Shown here one piece after another: positions 26,484 through 35,216 of a stretch of DNA of 64,000 nucleotides (its first letter is position 1; each line of letters opens with the position of its first letter). The DNA is taken from NCBI RefSeq assembly GCF_000240165.1, contig NC_017586.1:5221228-5285227 (forward strand). Direction: 5' to 3'. A model generated the notes under the pieces. That model made no database searches. It was not told the DNA's origin and was given only the letters and a program-made list of their open reading frames with translations. Origin of the DNA: Streptantibioticus cattleyicolor NRRL 8057 = DSM 46488. Lineage in GTDB: Bacteria; Actinomycetota; Actinomycetes; Streptomycetales; Streptomycetaceae. The translations under genes and the position numbers were made by a program.

Positions 26484-28913
26484 ATGGACGCAAACGTGCC
26501 GCCCGAACCCTCCGCCGCGGTCTCCGGACGGATTCCGCTGGCCGTGGTCGTCGTGGACGGCGACGGGCTGGTCTCCCACTGGAGCAGCGGTGCCCGCCGG
26601 CTGCTCGGGGTGAGCCGGGAGGAGGCCGTCGGCAGCCCGGTCCTCGATCTGCTGCCGGTCGGCGGGGCCTTCCGCGACGAGCCGGACGCGCCCGGTGACG
26701 CCGACGACCTCGACGCCGGGCCGGTGCTGGAGACGTCGATCGGCGCCCGCGCGCCCTACCCCACGGCGGGCCGCGCCCACCTCTCCGACGCGCGGTGCGG
26801 ACCGGTGGACGTCCTGTGGTGGGCCTACCCGCTCGTCGGCCCCGGGCCGGAACGGACCCTGCTGCTGATCACCGACACCGCCCGGGTGCCGGTCGGGGAG
26901 GCCGGGGACGGGCTGCGGGAGCGGGTCTACCCCGGCTTCGCCCACCACACCGAGTTCCCCGACGCCGACGAGCTCTCCCGCCGGCTGCCCGACATCCTCC
27001 CCAACATGGGCCCGGCCGGCAGCGCCCGGATCGTCTCCCAGGTGCTGGAACTGGGCTACCCGGTGCTGGAGATCAGCCACCACGACCGGGTCCCCGTCAC
27101 CCCCGACTGGGGTGTGCCCCGCTACCTCCTGCGACGCGGCCGTCCCCAAGGGACCCGGCGGACGGACGCCGCCCGCCCGCAGCCGCACGTGCCCCCGCCC
27201 GCCGGGCCGGACGCCCCGGACCTGGAGTACGCGGCGGTCCGGGAACGCCTGGAGTTCCTCAACGAGGTCTCCGGACGCATCGGCACCTCCCTCGACCTGG
27301 AACGCACCATCCGCGAGGTGACCAGCGCGGCGGTGCCCCGGTTCGCCGACTTCGCCGGCACCCACCTGCGCGCCCAGGTGCTCGCCGGCGAGGGGTTCCC
27401 GGACGGCCCGCCGGACGTCACCACCGTCTGGCACCGCGTCTGGGTCGACCACAACGACGAACCCGGACGCTGGGACGACACCGTGCCGGTGGGCGAGGCC
27501 ATCGCCTTCCCCGAACACACCCCGTTCTTCCAGTGCATGGTCACCGGCGAACCGGTGCTCATCCCGCGCATCAGCGACGAACTGGGTGACCGCATCTCGG
27601 CCCAGTTCGAGAAACGGGACCTGCGTCCGCTGATCAACGGGCGCTCCATCCTCGTGGTGCCGCTCAAGGCGCGCAACGTGGTGCTCGGCTTCATGGTGCT
27701 GCTGCGCCGCGGCGACCGGGAGCCCTTCAACGACATGGACCGCACCACCGGCGCCGAACTCGCCGCCCGCGCCGGGCTGGTGCTCGACAACGCCCGGATG
27801 TACACCTACCAGGAGAACGTCGCCGAGACGCTCCAGGACCGGATGCTGCCGCGCATCAGCCCGCGCATGCCCGGCTGCGACGTGGCCACCCGCTACCTGC
27901 CCGGCACCCGCCTGGGCAGGGTGGGCGGCGACTGGTTCGACACGATCCGGCTGCCCGGCTCCCGGGTGGCGCTGGTGGTCGGCGACGTGATGGGCCACGG
28001 GCTCAACTCGGCGGCGATGATGGGCCAGTTGCGCACCGCCGTGCAGACCATGGCCTCGCTCGACCTCCCGCCCGCCCAGCTCCTGCGCAACCTCGACGAC
28101 CTGGCGCAGCGGCTCGGCGACACCTACCTGGCGACGTGCCTGTACGCGGTCTACGACCCGATCGGCTCGGAGCTGCTGCTGGCCAACGCCGGGCACATCC
28201 CGCCGGTGCTGGTCCGCGCCGAGGACGGCTGCAGCGAGCTGCTGACCCTGCCGACCGGGGCGCCGATAGGGGTCGGCGGGGTGCCGTTCGAAACGGTGGC
28301 GGTGCCGGTGGCGCCGGGAGACCGGCTGCTGCTGTGCACCGACGGGCTGGTCGAGGTGCGCGGCCAGGACATCGGGGTGGGCCTCGCCGCGCTGTGCGAG
28401 AGCGCCGCGCACCCGGCGGCCTCGATGGACGACGCCTGCGACGCGATCGTGCGCGCCCTGAACCCGGTCGGCGGACGCAAGGACGACGTGGCGCTGCTGA
28501 TGGCCCGGCTCAACGGCATCCCGCCCTCCGACGTGGCCGCCTGGCGGCTGGAGCCCCGGCCCGAGGAGGCCGCCCGCGCCCGCTCGCTGACCCGCCGGAC
28601 GCTGTGCGGCTGGGGGCTCGACGAGGCGATCGACACCGCCGAACTGCTGGTCGGCGAGGTGGTGGCCAACGCCGTGCGGCACGCGGACACCAGCCAGGTG
28701 GAGCTGCGTCTGGTGCGCGCCGACAGGCTGCTGTGCGAGGTGACCGACGACGACCACACGCTGCCGACGCTGTTGAGCTGCGGCACGGCCGACGAGTACG
28801 GACGCGGTCTGCGTGTGGTCGACAGACTGGCCCACAAGTGGGGTACGAGCCGGCGGGGCCGGGGCAAGACCGTCTGGTTCGAGCAGCCGTTGCCGCGCGC
28901 TTCCCGTGGCTGA
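26484..28913 (+). CDS. SpoIIE-type protein phosphatase with PAS, GAF and HATPase domains
   Basis: An 809-residue signalling protein. Residues 12-110 look like a PAS domain (IPLAVVVVDGDGLVSHWSS). Residues about 250-440 are GAF-like, with an N-terminal helix LEFLNEVSGRIGTSLDLERT. Residues about 450-660 are a PP2C/SpoIIE phosphatase with metal-binding GGDWFD, VGDVMGHG and CTDGLVE plus KDDVALL, all intact. Residues about 690-809 are an anti-sigma-type histidine-kinase-like ATPase with N-box GEVVANAVRHAD and GRGLRVVDRLAHKWG. Such proteins regulate partner-switching (anti-anti-sigma factors), possibly including the SigB-type system at the right of the window. The ATG at 26484 follows GGAAGGAG. Confidence 0.92.
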   Translation: MDANVPPEPSAAVSGRIPLAVVVVDGDGLVSHWSSGARRLLGVSREEAVGSPVLDLLPVGGAFRDEPDAPGDADDLDAGPVLETSIGARAPYPTAGRAHLSDARCGPVDVLWWAYPLVGPGPERTLLLITDTARVPVGEAGDGLRERVYPGFAHHTEFPDADELSRRLPDILPNMGPAGSARIVSQVLELGYPVLEISHHDRVPVTPDWGVPRYLLRRGRPQGTRRTDAARPQPHVPPPAGPDAPDLEYAAVRERLEFLNEVSGRIGTSLDLERTIREVTSAAVPRFADFAGTHLRAQVLAGEGFPDGPPDVTTVWHRVWVDHNDEPGRWDDTVPVGEAIAFPEHTPFFQCMVTGEPVLIPRISDELGDRISAQFEKRDLRPLINGRSILVVPLKARNVVLGFMVLLRRGDREPFNDMDRTTGAELAARAGLVLDNARMYTYQENVAETLQDRMLPRISPRMPGCDVATRYLPGTRLGRVGGDWFDTIRLPGSRVALVVGDVMGHGLNSAAMMGQLRTAVQTMASLDLPPAQLLRNLDDLAQRLGDTYLATCLYAVYDPIGSELLLANAGHIPPVLVRAEDGCSELLTLPTGAPIGVGGVPFETVAVPVAPGDRLLLCTDGLVEVRGQDIGVGLAALCESAAHPAASMDDACDAIVRALNPVGGRKDDVALLMARLNGIPPSDVAAWRLEPRPEEAARARSLTRRTLCGWGLDEAIDTAELLVGEVVANAVRHADTSQVELRLVRADRLLCEVTDDDHTLPTLLSCGTADEYGRGLRVVDRLAHKWGTSRRGRGKTVWFEQPLPRASRG

Positions 28914-29048
28914 CCCGGCGGCTCCGGCAGGCAGGTTGGGCGGTCCCGGATCGAACACCTGGCAAATGATTGAATGAGGTACTTGTCGAGCTCCAACTGG
29001 GGGGAGTAGCAAGGGAATTGACGTGAAGTGCGAGCCAGTGGAGTGCGA

Positions 29049-29771
29049 ATGAGCGTGTCCAGCCGATACCGCGAGGCGTGGGAGAGCTACTGGCGGGACA
29101 CCTCGGACGAGCCCGGCGCGGCGGTCTTCGACTGCGACGCCGAGATGAGCGCCAAGCAGCACATGAACCTGTTCTCCCCGTTCGCCGACCCCGATCTGCC
29201 GGTGGTGGACCTCGGCTGCGGCACCGGCACCCAGACCCGGTACCTGGCCACCTGCTTCAGGCGCGCCGTCGGTGTCGACCTCTCGCACGCCGCGGTGGCC
29301 CACGCCCGGCGGGCCGACCCCGCCGGGGTCGCCGAGTTCCGCCAGCTCAACGCCGCGGACCCGGCCGCGGTGCGGGACCTGCACGACGCGCTGGGGGACG
29401 CCAACGTCTACCTGCGCGCGGTGATCCACCAGAGCGAGGCCGAGGCGCGCCCGGCGGTGGCGAGGGCCGTCGCCACGCTGCTGGGCAGGCGCGGGCGGGG
29501 GTTCGTGGCCGAGCTGCTCCCGCGGGCGAAAGAAGTGCTGCGCGAGGCGGCGCAGGGCCCGGGCGGCCCGCCGCCCAAGGTCGCGAGCGTGATCGAGCAC
29601 GGCCTCACCCCGGCGGAGGCGGGCGACGCGGAGGTGCCGCGGCTGCTGACCGAGGCCGGGCTGACGATCCTGGCGCGCGGCGAGACCGACCTGGTGATGA
29701 CCGAACACCGGGCGGACGGCACCCGGATCGACCTTCCGGCCCAATGGTTCGTCGTGGGATGTGAGAACTGA
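29049..29771 (+). CDS. Class I SAM-dependent methyltransferase
   Basis: A 240-residue methyltransferase. Motif I is VVDLGCGTGTQTRYLA near residue 58, followed by an acidic loop VGVDLSHAAVAHARRA that would hold the SAM ribose. Residues after 120 contain LRAVIHQSEAEARPAVARAV, a helical cap. No substrate can be inferred. The ATG at 29049 has TGGAG 7 bases upstream; a GTG seven codons earlier (29028) is less likely. Follows the SpoIIE gene by 135 bases on the same strand and may be separately transcribed. Confidence 0.85.
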   Translation: MSVSSRYREAWESYWRDTSDEPGAAVFDCDAEMSAKQHMNLFSPFADPDLPVVDLGCGTGTQTRYLATCFRRAVGVDLSHAAVAHARRADPAGVAEFRQLNAADPAAVRDLHDALGDANVYLRAVIHQSEAEARPAVARAVATLLGRRGRGFVAELLPRAKEVLREAAQGPGGPPPKVASVIEHGLTPAEAGDAEVPRLLTEAGLTILARGETDLVMTEHRADGTRIDLPAQWFVVGCEN

Positions 29772-29816
29772 TCGCATGGGCCCGAGTGTGGGACCCCGCA
29801 AGAGATCGCACCAGCC

Positions 29817-29859
29817 CTGTGGATAACTCCCCGGACTAGACCAATCGAGTTATCCACAG
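29817..29859. promoter_or_regulatory. Inverted pair of DnaA boxes
   Basis: CTGTGGATAACTC (29817-29829) and GAGTTATCCACAG (29847-29859) are a perfect 13-base inverted repeat with a 17-base spacer. Each arm contains TTATCCACA, the classical DnaA-box consensus. The right arm ends 40 bases before the D-aminopeptidase ATG, in the expected promoter position, so DnaA could repress or activate the operon or be titrated here. Confidence 0.7.
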
Positions 29860-29899
29860 CCCTGGCGGGGAACTTGACCGCCGCGTAGCGTTCGGTGCC

Positions 29900-30733
29900 A
29901 TGAAGATCCTCATCAGCGCGGACATGGAGGGCGCCACCGGCGTCACCTGGCCTGCCGACGTGCTGCCGGGCACCGAGCAGTGGCAGCGCTGCCGCCGGAT
30001 GTTCACCTCCGACGTCAACGCGGCGATCGCCGGGTTCTTCGCGGGTGGCGCCGACGAGGTGCTGGTGAACGAGGCGCACTGGACCATGCGCAACCTCCTG
30101 CTGGAGGAGCTGGACGAGCGCGCCGAGATGATCACCGGTCGCCACAAGGACCTCTCCATGGTCGAGGGGATACAACGCGGCGACGTGGACGGGGTGGCCT
30201 TCCTCGGCTACCACACCGGCGCCGGCACCGAAGGCGTGCTGGCCCACACCTACCTCGCCAACTCCATCACCGGCGTCTGGGTCGACGGCGAACCGGCCGG
30301 TGAGGGACGGCTCAACGCGCTGGTGGCCGCCGAGTACGGGGTCCCCGTGGTGCTGGTCACCGGAGACGACCGCACCGCGCTCGACGCCCGGGGCTACGCA
30401 CCGCGGGCCCGCACGGTCGCGGTCAAGGACTACGTCTCGCGGTACGCCGCGGTGTGCCGCCCGCCGGCCCGCACGGCCGCCGACATCACCACGGCCGCCA
30501 AGGAGGCCGCGGCGCTCGCCGTCCGCCAGGAACCGGCCCAAGCCGGACCGTTCACGGTGGAGATCGAGTTCGACGCCGCCCACCTCACCGGTGCCGCGGC
30601 CGTCGTGCCGAGCGTGGAGCGGTGCGGCGAACGGCGGGTGCGCTACACCGCCGACACCATGTACGAGGGAATCCGGTGCTTCAAGGCCGTGACCACGGTC
30701 GTTTCGGCAGCGGTGGAGGAGACCTATGGCTGA
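29900..30733 (+). CDS. M55-family D-aminopeptidase (DppA-like)
   Basis: A 277-residue zinc peptidase of family M55, removing D-amino acids from peptides such as D-Ala-D-Ala. The SxDxEG zinc motif is at the N-terminus (ISADMEGATG, Asp8 and Glu10). Other metal or catalytic positions are His in VNEAHWTMRN near residue 60, His in LGYHTGAG near 104, and Glu in PAGEGRLNA near 134. Length matches Bacillus DppA. No ribosome site precedes the ATG, so translation may be leaderless. First gene of a four-gene peptidase operon, downstream of the DnaA-box palindrome. Confidence 0.92.
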   Translation: MKILISADMEGATGVTWPADVLPGTEQWQRCRRMFTSDVNAAIAGFFAGGADEVLVNEAHWTMRNLLLEELDERAEMITGRHKDLSMVEGIQRGDVDGVAFLGYHTGAGTEGVLAHTYLANSITGVWVDGEPAGEGRLNALVAAEYGVPVVLVTGDDRTALDARGYAPRARTVAVKDYVSRYAAVCRPPARTAADITTAAKEAAALAVRQEPAQAGPFTVEIEFDAAHLTGAAAVVPSVERCGERRVRYTADTMYEGIRCFKAVTTVVSAAVEETYG

Positions 30734-32156
30734 GACACCACTGACCCCGACGGTTACGGCCGCCTCCCGCCCCGGCGCCCCGGGCCCCGCCGACGGCCAC
30801 ACCCTGCGGCGCCCGTCCCCGCACCCCGGGCCCGACGAGGCCGCCCTGGCCGAGGTGGTCCGCTTCACCTCCGAGCTGATCAGGATCGACACCAGCAACC
30901 GCGGCGCCGGCGACTGCGTGGAACGCCCCGCCGCGGAGTATGTCGCCGAACACCTCGCCGACGCCGGGATCGAGCCGCTGGTGCTGGAGTCGGTACCCGG
31001 CCGGGCCAACGTGGTCGCCCGGATCCCCGGCACCGACCCGCTCGCCGGGGCGCTGCTGGTCCACGGCCACCTCGACGTCGTCCCGGCCGAGCCGGCCGAC
31101 TGGAGCGTCCACCCGTTCTCCGGGGAGGTGCGCGACGGGGTGGTGTGGGGCCGCGGGGCCATCGACATGAAGAACATGGACGCGATGGTCCTGGCCACCG
31201 TGCGGGCCTGGGCCAGGCAGGGCCGCCGGCCCCGCCGCGACCTGGTGCTGGCCTTCACCGCCGACGAGGAGGACTCGGCCGCCTACGGCTCCGACTTCCT
31301 GGTCCGCGAACACGCCGCCCTCTTCGAAGGGTGCACCGAGGGCATCAGCGAATCCGGCGCCTTCACCTTCCACGCCGGACCGGGCATGCGGCTCTACCCG
31401 GTCGCCGCGGGGGAGCGCGGCACCGCCTGGCTCGAACTCACGGCCACCGGAAAGGCCGGCCACGGCTCCAAGGTCGACCGGGACAACGCCGTCGCCAAGC
31501 TCGCCGCCGCGATCGCCCGCATCGGCGAGCACCGCTGGCCGGTCCGGCTCACCCCCACCGTCCGCGCCGCCCTGACCGAACTCGCCGCGCTGCACGGCCT
31601 GCCGGCCCGGCTGGACACCGATTCGCCCGAGGAACTCGCCCGGCGCGTCGACGAGTTGCTCGCCGCGCTCGGCCCGGCCGCCGACCTCGTCGCACCCACC
31701 GTGCGCAACAGCGCCAACCCGACCATGTTCTCCGCCGGATACAAGATCAACGTCATCCCCGGCAGCGCGACGGCGCACGTCGACGGGCGCGTCGTGCCGG
31801 GAGGCGAGGCGGAGTTCGAAGCCACCCTCGACCGGCTCACCGGGGACGAGGTCGGCTGGAAGTACCACCACCGCGAGGTGCCGTTGCGGGCCCCGGTCGA
31901 CTCGCCCACGTTCGCCGCGATGCGCGAGGCGCTGGAGCACTTCGACCCGGAGGGCCACGTCGTGCCGTACTGCATGTCGGGCGGCACCGACGCCAAGCAG
32001 TTCTCCCGGCTGGGCATCACCGGCTACGGCTTCTCCCCGCTGAAGCTGCCACCCGGCTTCGACTACCAGGCGCTCTTCCACGGCGTGGACGAACGGGTGC
32101 CGGTCGAGGCCCTCCACTTCGGGGTGAGAGTCCTCGACCGTTTCCTGACCCGCTGA
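30726..32156 (+). CDS. M20-family metallopeptidase
   Basis: A 476-residue cytoplasmic peptidase of the M20/M25/M40 clan, cleaving dipeptides or acylated amino acids with two zinc ions. The first metal histidine and base are in LVHGHLDVVPAEPADW near residue 112, then WGRGAIDMKNMDA near 142, the catalytic Glu in FTADEEDSAAYGS near 180, and a dimerisation domain to about residue 380. The first 30 residues are disordered. The ATG overlaps the end of the M55 gene by 8 bases, so it is translationally coupled to it. Confidence 0.92.
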   Translation: MAETPLTPTVTAASRPGAPGPADGHTLRRPSPHPGPDEAALAEVVRFTSELIRIDTSNRGAGDCVERPAAEYVAEHLADAGIEPLVLESVPGRANVVARIPGTDPLAGALLVHGHLDVVPAEPADWSVHPFSGEVRDGVVWGRGAIDMKNMDAMVLATVRAWARQGRRPRRDLVLAFTADEEDSAAYGSDFLVREHAALFEGCTEGISESGAFTFHAGPGMRLYPVAAGERGTAWLELTATGKAGHGSKVDRDNAVAKLAAAIARIGEHRWPVRLTPTVRAALTELAALHGLPARLDTDSPEELARRVDELLAALGPAADLVAPTVRNSANPTMFSAGYKINVIPGSATAHVDGRVVPGGEAEFEATLDRLTGDEVGWKYHHREVPLRAPVDSPTFAAMREALEHFDPEGHVVPYCMSGGTDAKQFSRLGITGYGFSPLKLPPGFDYQALFHGVDERVPVEALHFGVRVLDRFLTR

Positions 32157-32216
32157 ACGACCAGTGCCGAGCCGACGAGCAGCACCGCCCGCCCCGGGCC
32201 GGAAGGAGAGCCGCAG

Positions 32217-34226
32217 ATGACCGCCCGCACCGCCCCCTACGGCAGTTGGCAGTCCCCGATCGACGCCGCGACCGCCGCATCCCACGACGGCGGGCCGGAG
32301 TTCGTGGGGTTCGTCGGCGACGACGTGTGGTGGACCGAGCCACGCCCGGCCGAGGCGGGCCGGCGCGCCCTGATCCGGCGGCGGGCGGCCGGCACCCCGG
32401 GCAACGGATCCGGCGCCACCGAGGAGTCCGTGCTCCCCCCGCCGTGGAACCTCCGCAGCCGTGTCATCGAGTACGGCGGCGCCCCCTGGGCCGGAGCCGA
32501 CCGCCCCGAGGGTCCGCTGATCGTCTTCGTGAACTTCGCCGACCAGCGGCTGTACGCCTACGAGCCGGACACGCCCGGAGCCGAGCCGTATCCGCTGACC
32601 CCGGTCGGCGAGGTCGGCGGCGGGCTGCGCTGGGCGGAGCCGCAGCCGCACCTGGACCGCGGTGAGGTGTGGTGCGTCCTGGAGGAGTTCACCGGCCCCG
32701 GCCCCGGTGACGTGCGCCGGGTGATCGCCGCGGTGCCGCTGGACGGATCGGCGGCCGGTGACCGCGCGGCGGTGCGCGAACTCACCGAGGACACCCACCG
32801 GTTCGTCACCGGTCCGCGACTGTCCCCGGACGGCCGGCTCGCCGCCTGGATCGCCTGGGACCACCCGCGCATGCCGTGGGACGGCACCGAGGTGCTGCTC
32901 GCCGAGGTCACCCCGGCCGGGTTCAAGGGCACCCGCACCCTGATCGGCGGGCCCGAGGAGTCGGTGGCCCAGGTGGAGTGGGCCCCGGACGGCACGCTGT
33001 TGGCCGCCACCGACCGGGACGGCTGGTGGAACCTGCACCGGGTCGACCCGCACAGCGGTGACGCGGTCAACCTCTGTCCGCGCCAGGAGGAGTTCGCGGG
33101 CCCGGCCTGGCGGATCGGGATGCGCTGGTTCGCCCCGCTGGCCGGCGGGCTCGTCGCCGTGGTGCACGGCCGCGGTTCGCAGCGCCTGGGCATCCTGGAC
33201 CCGGCCAGTGGGGAACTCGCCGAGGCCCCGGGCCCGTGGACGGAGTGGGCGGCCACGCTCACGGTGCACGACACCCGGGTGGTGGGCGTCGCCGCCACCG
33301 CCACCACCGGCCGCGAGGTCGTGGAGCTCGACACCTGCACCGGCCACCCCAGGGTGATCGGCGCCGCCCACCACGACGTCGTCGACCCGGCGTTCCTCCC
33401 CGAGCCGGTGGAGCGCACCTTCACCGGCCCCGGCGGCCGGGACATCCACGCGCACGTCCACCCGCCCCGCAACCCCGAACACACCGCGCCCGAGGGCGAG
33501 TTGCCGCCCTACGTGATCTGGGTGCACGGCGGGCCGACGAGCCGGTCACCGCTCGTGGTCGACCTGGAGATCGCCTACTTCACCTCCCGGGGCATCGGGG
33601 TCGCCGAGGTCAACTACGGGGGCTCCACCGGTTACGGACGTGAATACCGCAACCGGTTGCGGGAGCAGTGGGGCGTGGTGGACGTCGAGGACGCCGCCGC
33701 GGTGGCCGAGGCGCTGGCCGCCGAGGGGACGGCCGACCCCGGGCGGCTGGCGATCCGCGGCGGCAGCGCCGGAGGGTGGACCACCGGCGCCGCGCTGACC
33801 TCGGTGGACACCTTCGCCTGCGGCACCATCCTGTACCCCATCCTGGACCTGACCGGCTGGTCGGCCGGGGGCGAGACGCACGACTTCGAGTCCCACTACC
33901 TGGAGTCGCTGGTCGGACCCATCGCCGAGGTGCCCGAGCGCTATCGGGAACGGTCGCCGGTGACCCGCACCGACCGGCTCCGCGTACCCTTCCTGCTGCT
34001 TCAGGGGCTGGACGACGTGATCTGCCCGCCGGTGCAGGCGGAGCGGTTCCTCTCCCGGCTCGCCGGACGCGGGATCCCGCACGCCTACCTCACCTTCGAG
34101 GGCGAGGGCCACGGTTTCCGGCGCCTGGAGACCATGGTGACCTGCCTGGAGGCCGAACTCTCCCTCTACGCCCAGGTCTTCGGCTTCTCCGCGCCCGACG
34201 TCCCCGAGCTGGAGCTGACGACATGA
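32217..34226 (+). CDS. S9-family (prolyl-oligopeptidase-type) peptidase
   Basis: A 669-residue peptidase with an N-terminal seven-bladed propeller-like part (residues 1-400, with DGRLAAWIAWDHPRMPWDG and similar blades) and a C-terminal alpha/beta-hydrolase domain. The triad is Ser near 517 in RGGSAGGW, Asp near 598 in QGLDDVICPP, and His near 631 in GEGHGF. IWVHGGPTSRS is the oxyanion loop. Acts on short peptides. GGAAGGAG precedes the ATG, 60 bases after the M20 gene. Confidence 0.9.
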   Translation: MTARTAPYGSWQSPIDAATAASHDGGPEFVGFVGDDVWWTEPRPAEAGRRALIRRRAAGTPGNGSGATEESVLPPPWNLRSRVIEYGGAPWAGADRPEGPLIVFVNFADQRLYAYEPDTPGAEPYPLTPVGEVGGGLRWAEPQPHLDRGEVWCVLEEFTGPGPGDVRRVIAAVPLDGSAAGDRAAVRELTEDTHRFVTGPRLSPDGRLAAWIAWDHPRMPWDGTEVLLAEVTPAGFKGTRTLIGGPEESVAQVEWAPDGTLLAATDRDGWWNLHRVDPHSGDAVNLCPRQEEFAGPAWRIGMRWFAPLAGGLVAVVHGRGSQRLGILDPASGELAEAPGPWTEWAATLTVHDTRVVGVAATATTGREVVELDTCTGHPRVIGAAHHDVVDPAFLPEPVERTFTGPGGRDIHAHVHPPRNPEHTAPEGELPPYVIWVHGGPTSRSPLVVDLEIAYFTSRGIGVAEVNYGGSTGYGREYRNRLREQWGVVDVEDAAAVAEALAAEGTADPGRLAIRGGSAGGWTTGAALTSVDTFACGTILYPILDLTGWSAGGETHDFESHYLESLVGPIAEVPERYRERSPVTRTDRLRVPFLLLQGLDDVICPPVQAERFLSRLAGRGIPHAYLTFEGEGHGFRRLETMVTCLEAELSLYAQVFGFSAPDVPELELTT

Positions 34227-35155
34227 CGGCGAGGGAGCTGGCCCGGCCGCGCAGACTGCGCCCCGGCGACCGGGTGGCCGTGGTCGCCACCAGCGGACCC
34301 GTGGTCCCCGAACGCCTCGACGCCGGGCTCGACGTGCTGCGCGGCTGGGACCTCGACCCGGTGCTCGCGCCCCACGCCCGCGGCACCGACCCGGTGCTGC
34401 CGTACCTCGCCGCGGACGACGCCGCCCGCGCCCGCGACTTCCAGCAGGCGTGGTGCGACCCGTCGGTGGCGGCGGTGCTGTGCGCACGCGGCGGCTTCGG
34501 GGCGCAGCGCGTGATCGACCTGCTCGACTGGGAGGCGCTGCGGGCGGCCGGGCCCAAGGTGCTGGTCGGCTTCAGCGATGTCACCCCGCTCCAGCGCGCG
34601 GTGGGGCACCGGCTCGGGCTCGCCTCGCTGTACGGGCCGGTGGTCGCGGGGGAGGTCTTCGTCAAGGACGACCCCACCCAGGAGCATCTGCGGCGCACCC
34701 TGTTCGCCCCGGAGACCGCCCGGGTGCTCACCTGCGCGGGGGCGCGGACGCTGGTGCCGGGTACGGCGCGCGGGGTCACCGTGGGCGGTTGCTGCGCGCT
34801 GCTGGCAGCGTCGATCGGGACCCCGGAGGCCGAGCCGGCGCCGGACGGCGGCATCCTGGTCCTGGAGGACGTGGGCGAGCGGCCGTACCGCCTCGACCGC
34901 ATCCTCACCCAACTGCTGCGGTCCGGCTGGCTGGACGGGGTCGCCGGCGTCGTCCTGGGTTCCTGGCGGGACTGCGGGCCCTACGACGCGGTGCGGGACG
35001 TGCTGCTCGACCGGCTCGGCGGGCTGGGCGTGCCCGTCGTGGAGGAGTTGGGGTTCGGCCACGGCGACTCCAGCCTGACCGTGCCGCTCGGGCTGCCGGC
35101 GGTGCTGGACGCCGACGCGGCCACGTTGACGATGGAGATACCGGCGCTGAGCTGA
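34223..35155 (+). CDS. S66-family LD-carboxypeptidase
   Basis: A 310-residue LdcA-type enzyme that removes the terminal D-alanine from murein tetrapeptides during wall recycling. The serine nucleophile is in VGFSDVTPL near residue 117, Glu in EDVGERPYR near 216, and His in FGHGDSS near 280, the S66 triad. N-terminal GDRVAVVATSGPVVPERL is typical. The ATG overlaps the S9 stop by 4 bases (ATGA). The operon therefore combines an LD-carboxypeptidase with a D-aminopeptidase and two general peptidases, fitting degradation of D-amino-acid peptides from peptidoglycan. Confidence 0.93.
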   Translation: MTARELARPRRLRPGDRVAVVATSGPVVPERLDAGLDVLRGWDLDPVLAPHARGTDPVLPYLAADDAARARDFQQAWCDPSVAAVLCARGGFGAQRVIDLLDWEALRAAGPKVLVGFSDVTPLQRAVGHRLGLASLYGPVVAGEVFVKDDPTQEHLRRTLFAPETARVLTCAGARTLVPGTARGVTVGGCCALLAASIGTPEAEPAPDGGILVLEDVGERPYRLDRILTQLLRSGWLDGVAGVVLGSWRDCGPYDAVRDVLLDRLGGLGVPVVEELGFGHGDSSLTVPLGLPAVLDADAATLTMEIPALS

Positions 35156-35160
35156 CGGGT

Positions 35161-35179
35161 GCCGGGCAGGCGGCCCGGC
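35161..35179. terminator. Short hairpin after the peptidase operon
   Basis: GCCGGGC (35161-35167) and GCCCGGC (35173-35179) form a 7-base-pair stem with a 5-base loop. It lies just after the LD-carboxypeptidase stop, between convergent genes. Confidence 0.5.
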
Positions 35180-35216
35180 GAGACGGCGGCGCCGGTGCGA
35201 GGCCCGGCAGCCCTGC

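Noticed and set aside
20604-29801. A single uninterrupted minus-strand reading frame of over 3,000 codons
   Set aside because: It runs antisense or out of frame through several well-recognised genes on both strands; its text is low-complexity Gly/Arg/Ala/His, a by-product of extreme third-position G+C. Only the short MRWDNL frame in another phase looks real there.
29772-29899. Chromosomal replication origin
   Set aside because: Only two DnaA boxes; no dnaA, dnaN, gyrB or rpmH genes and no box cluster as in a streptomycete oriC.
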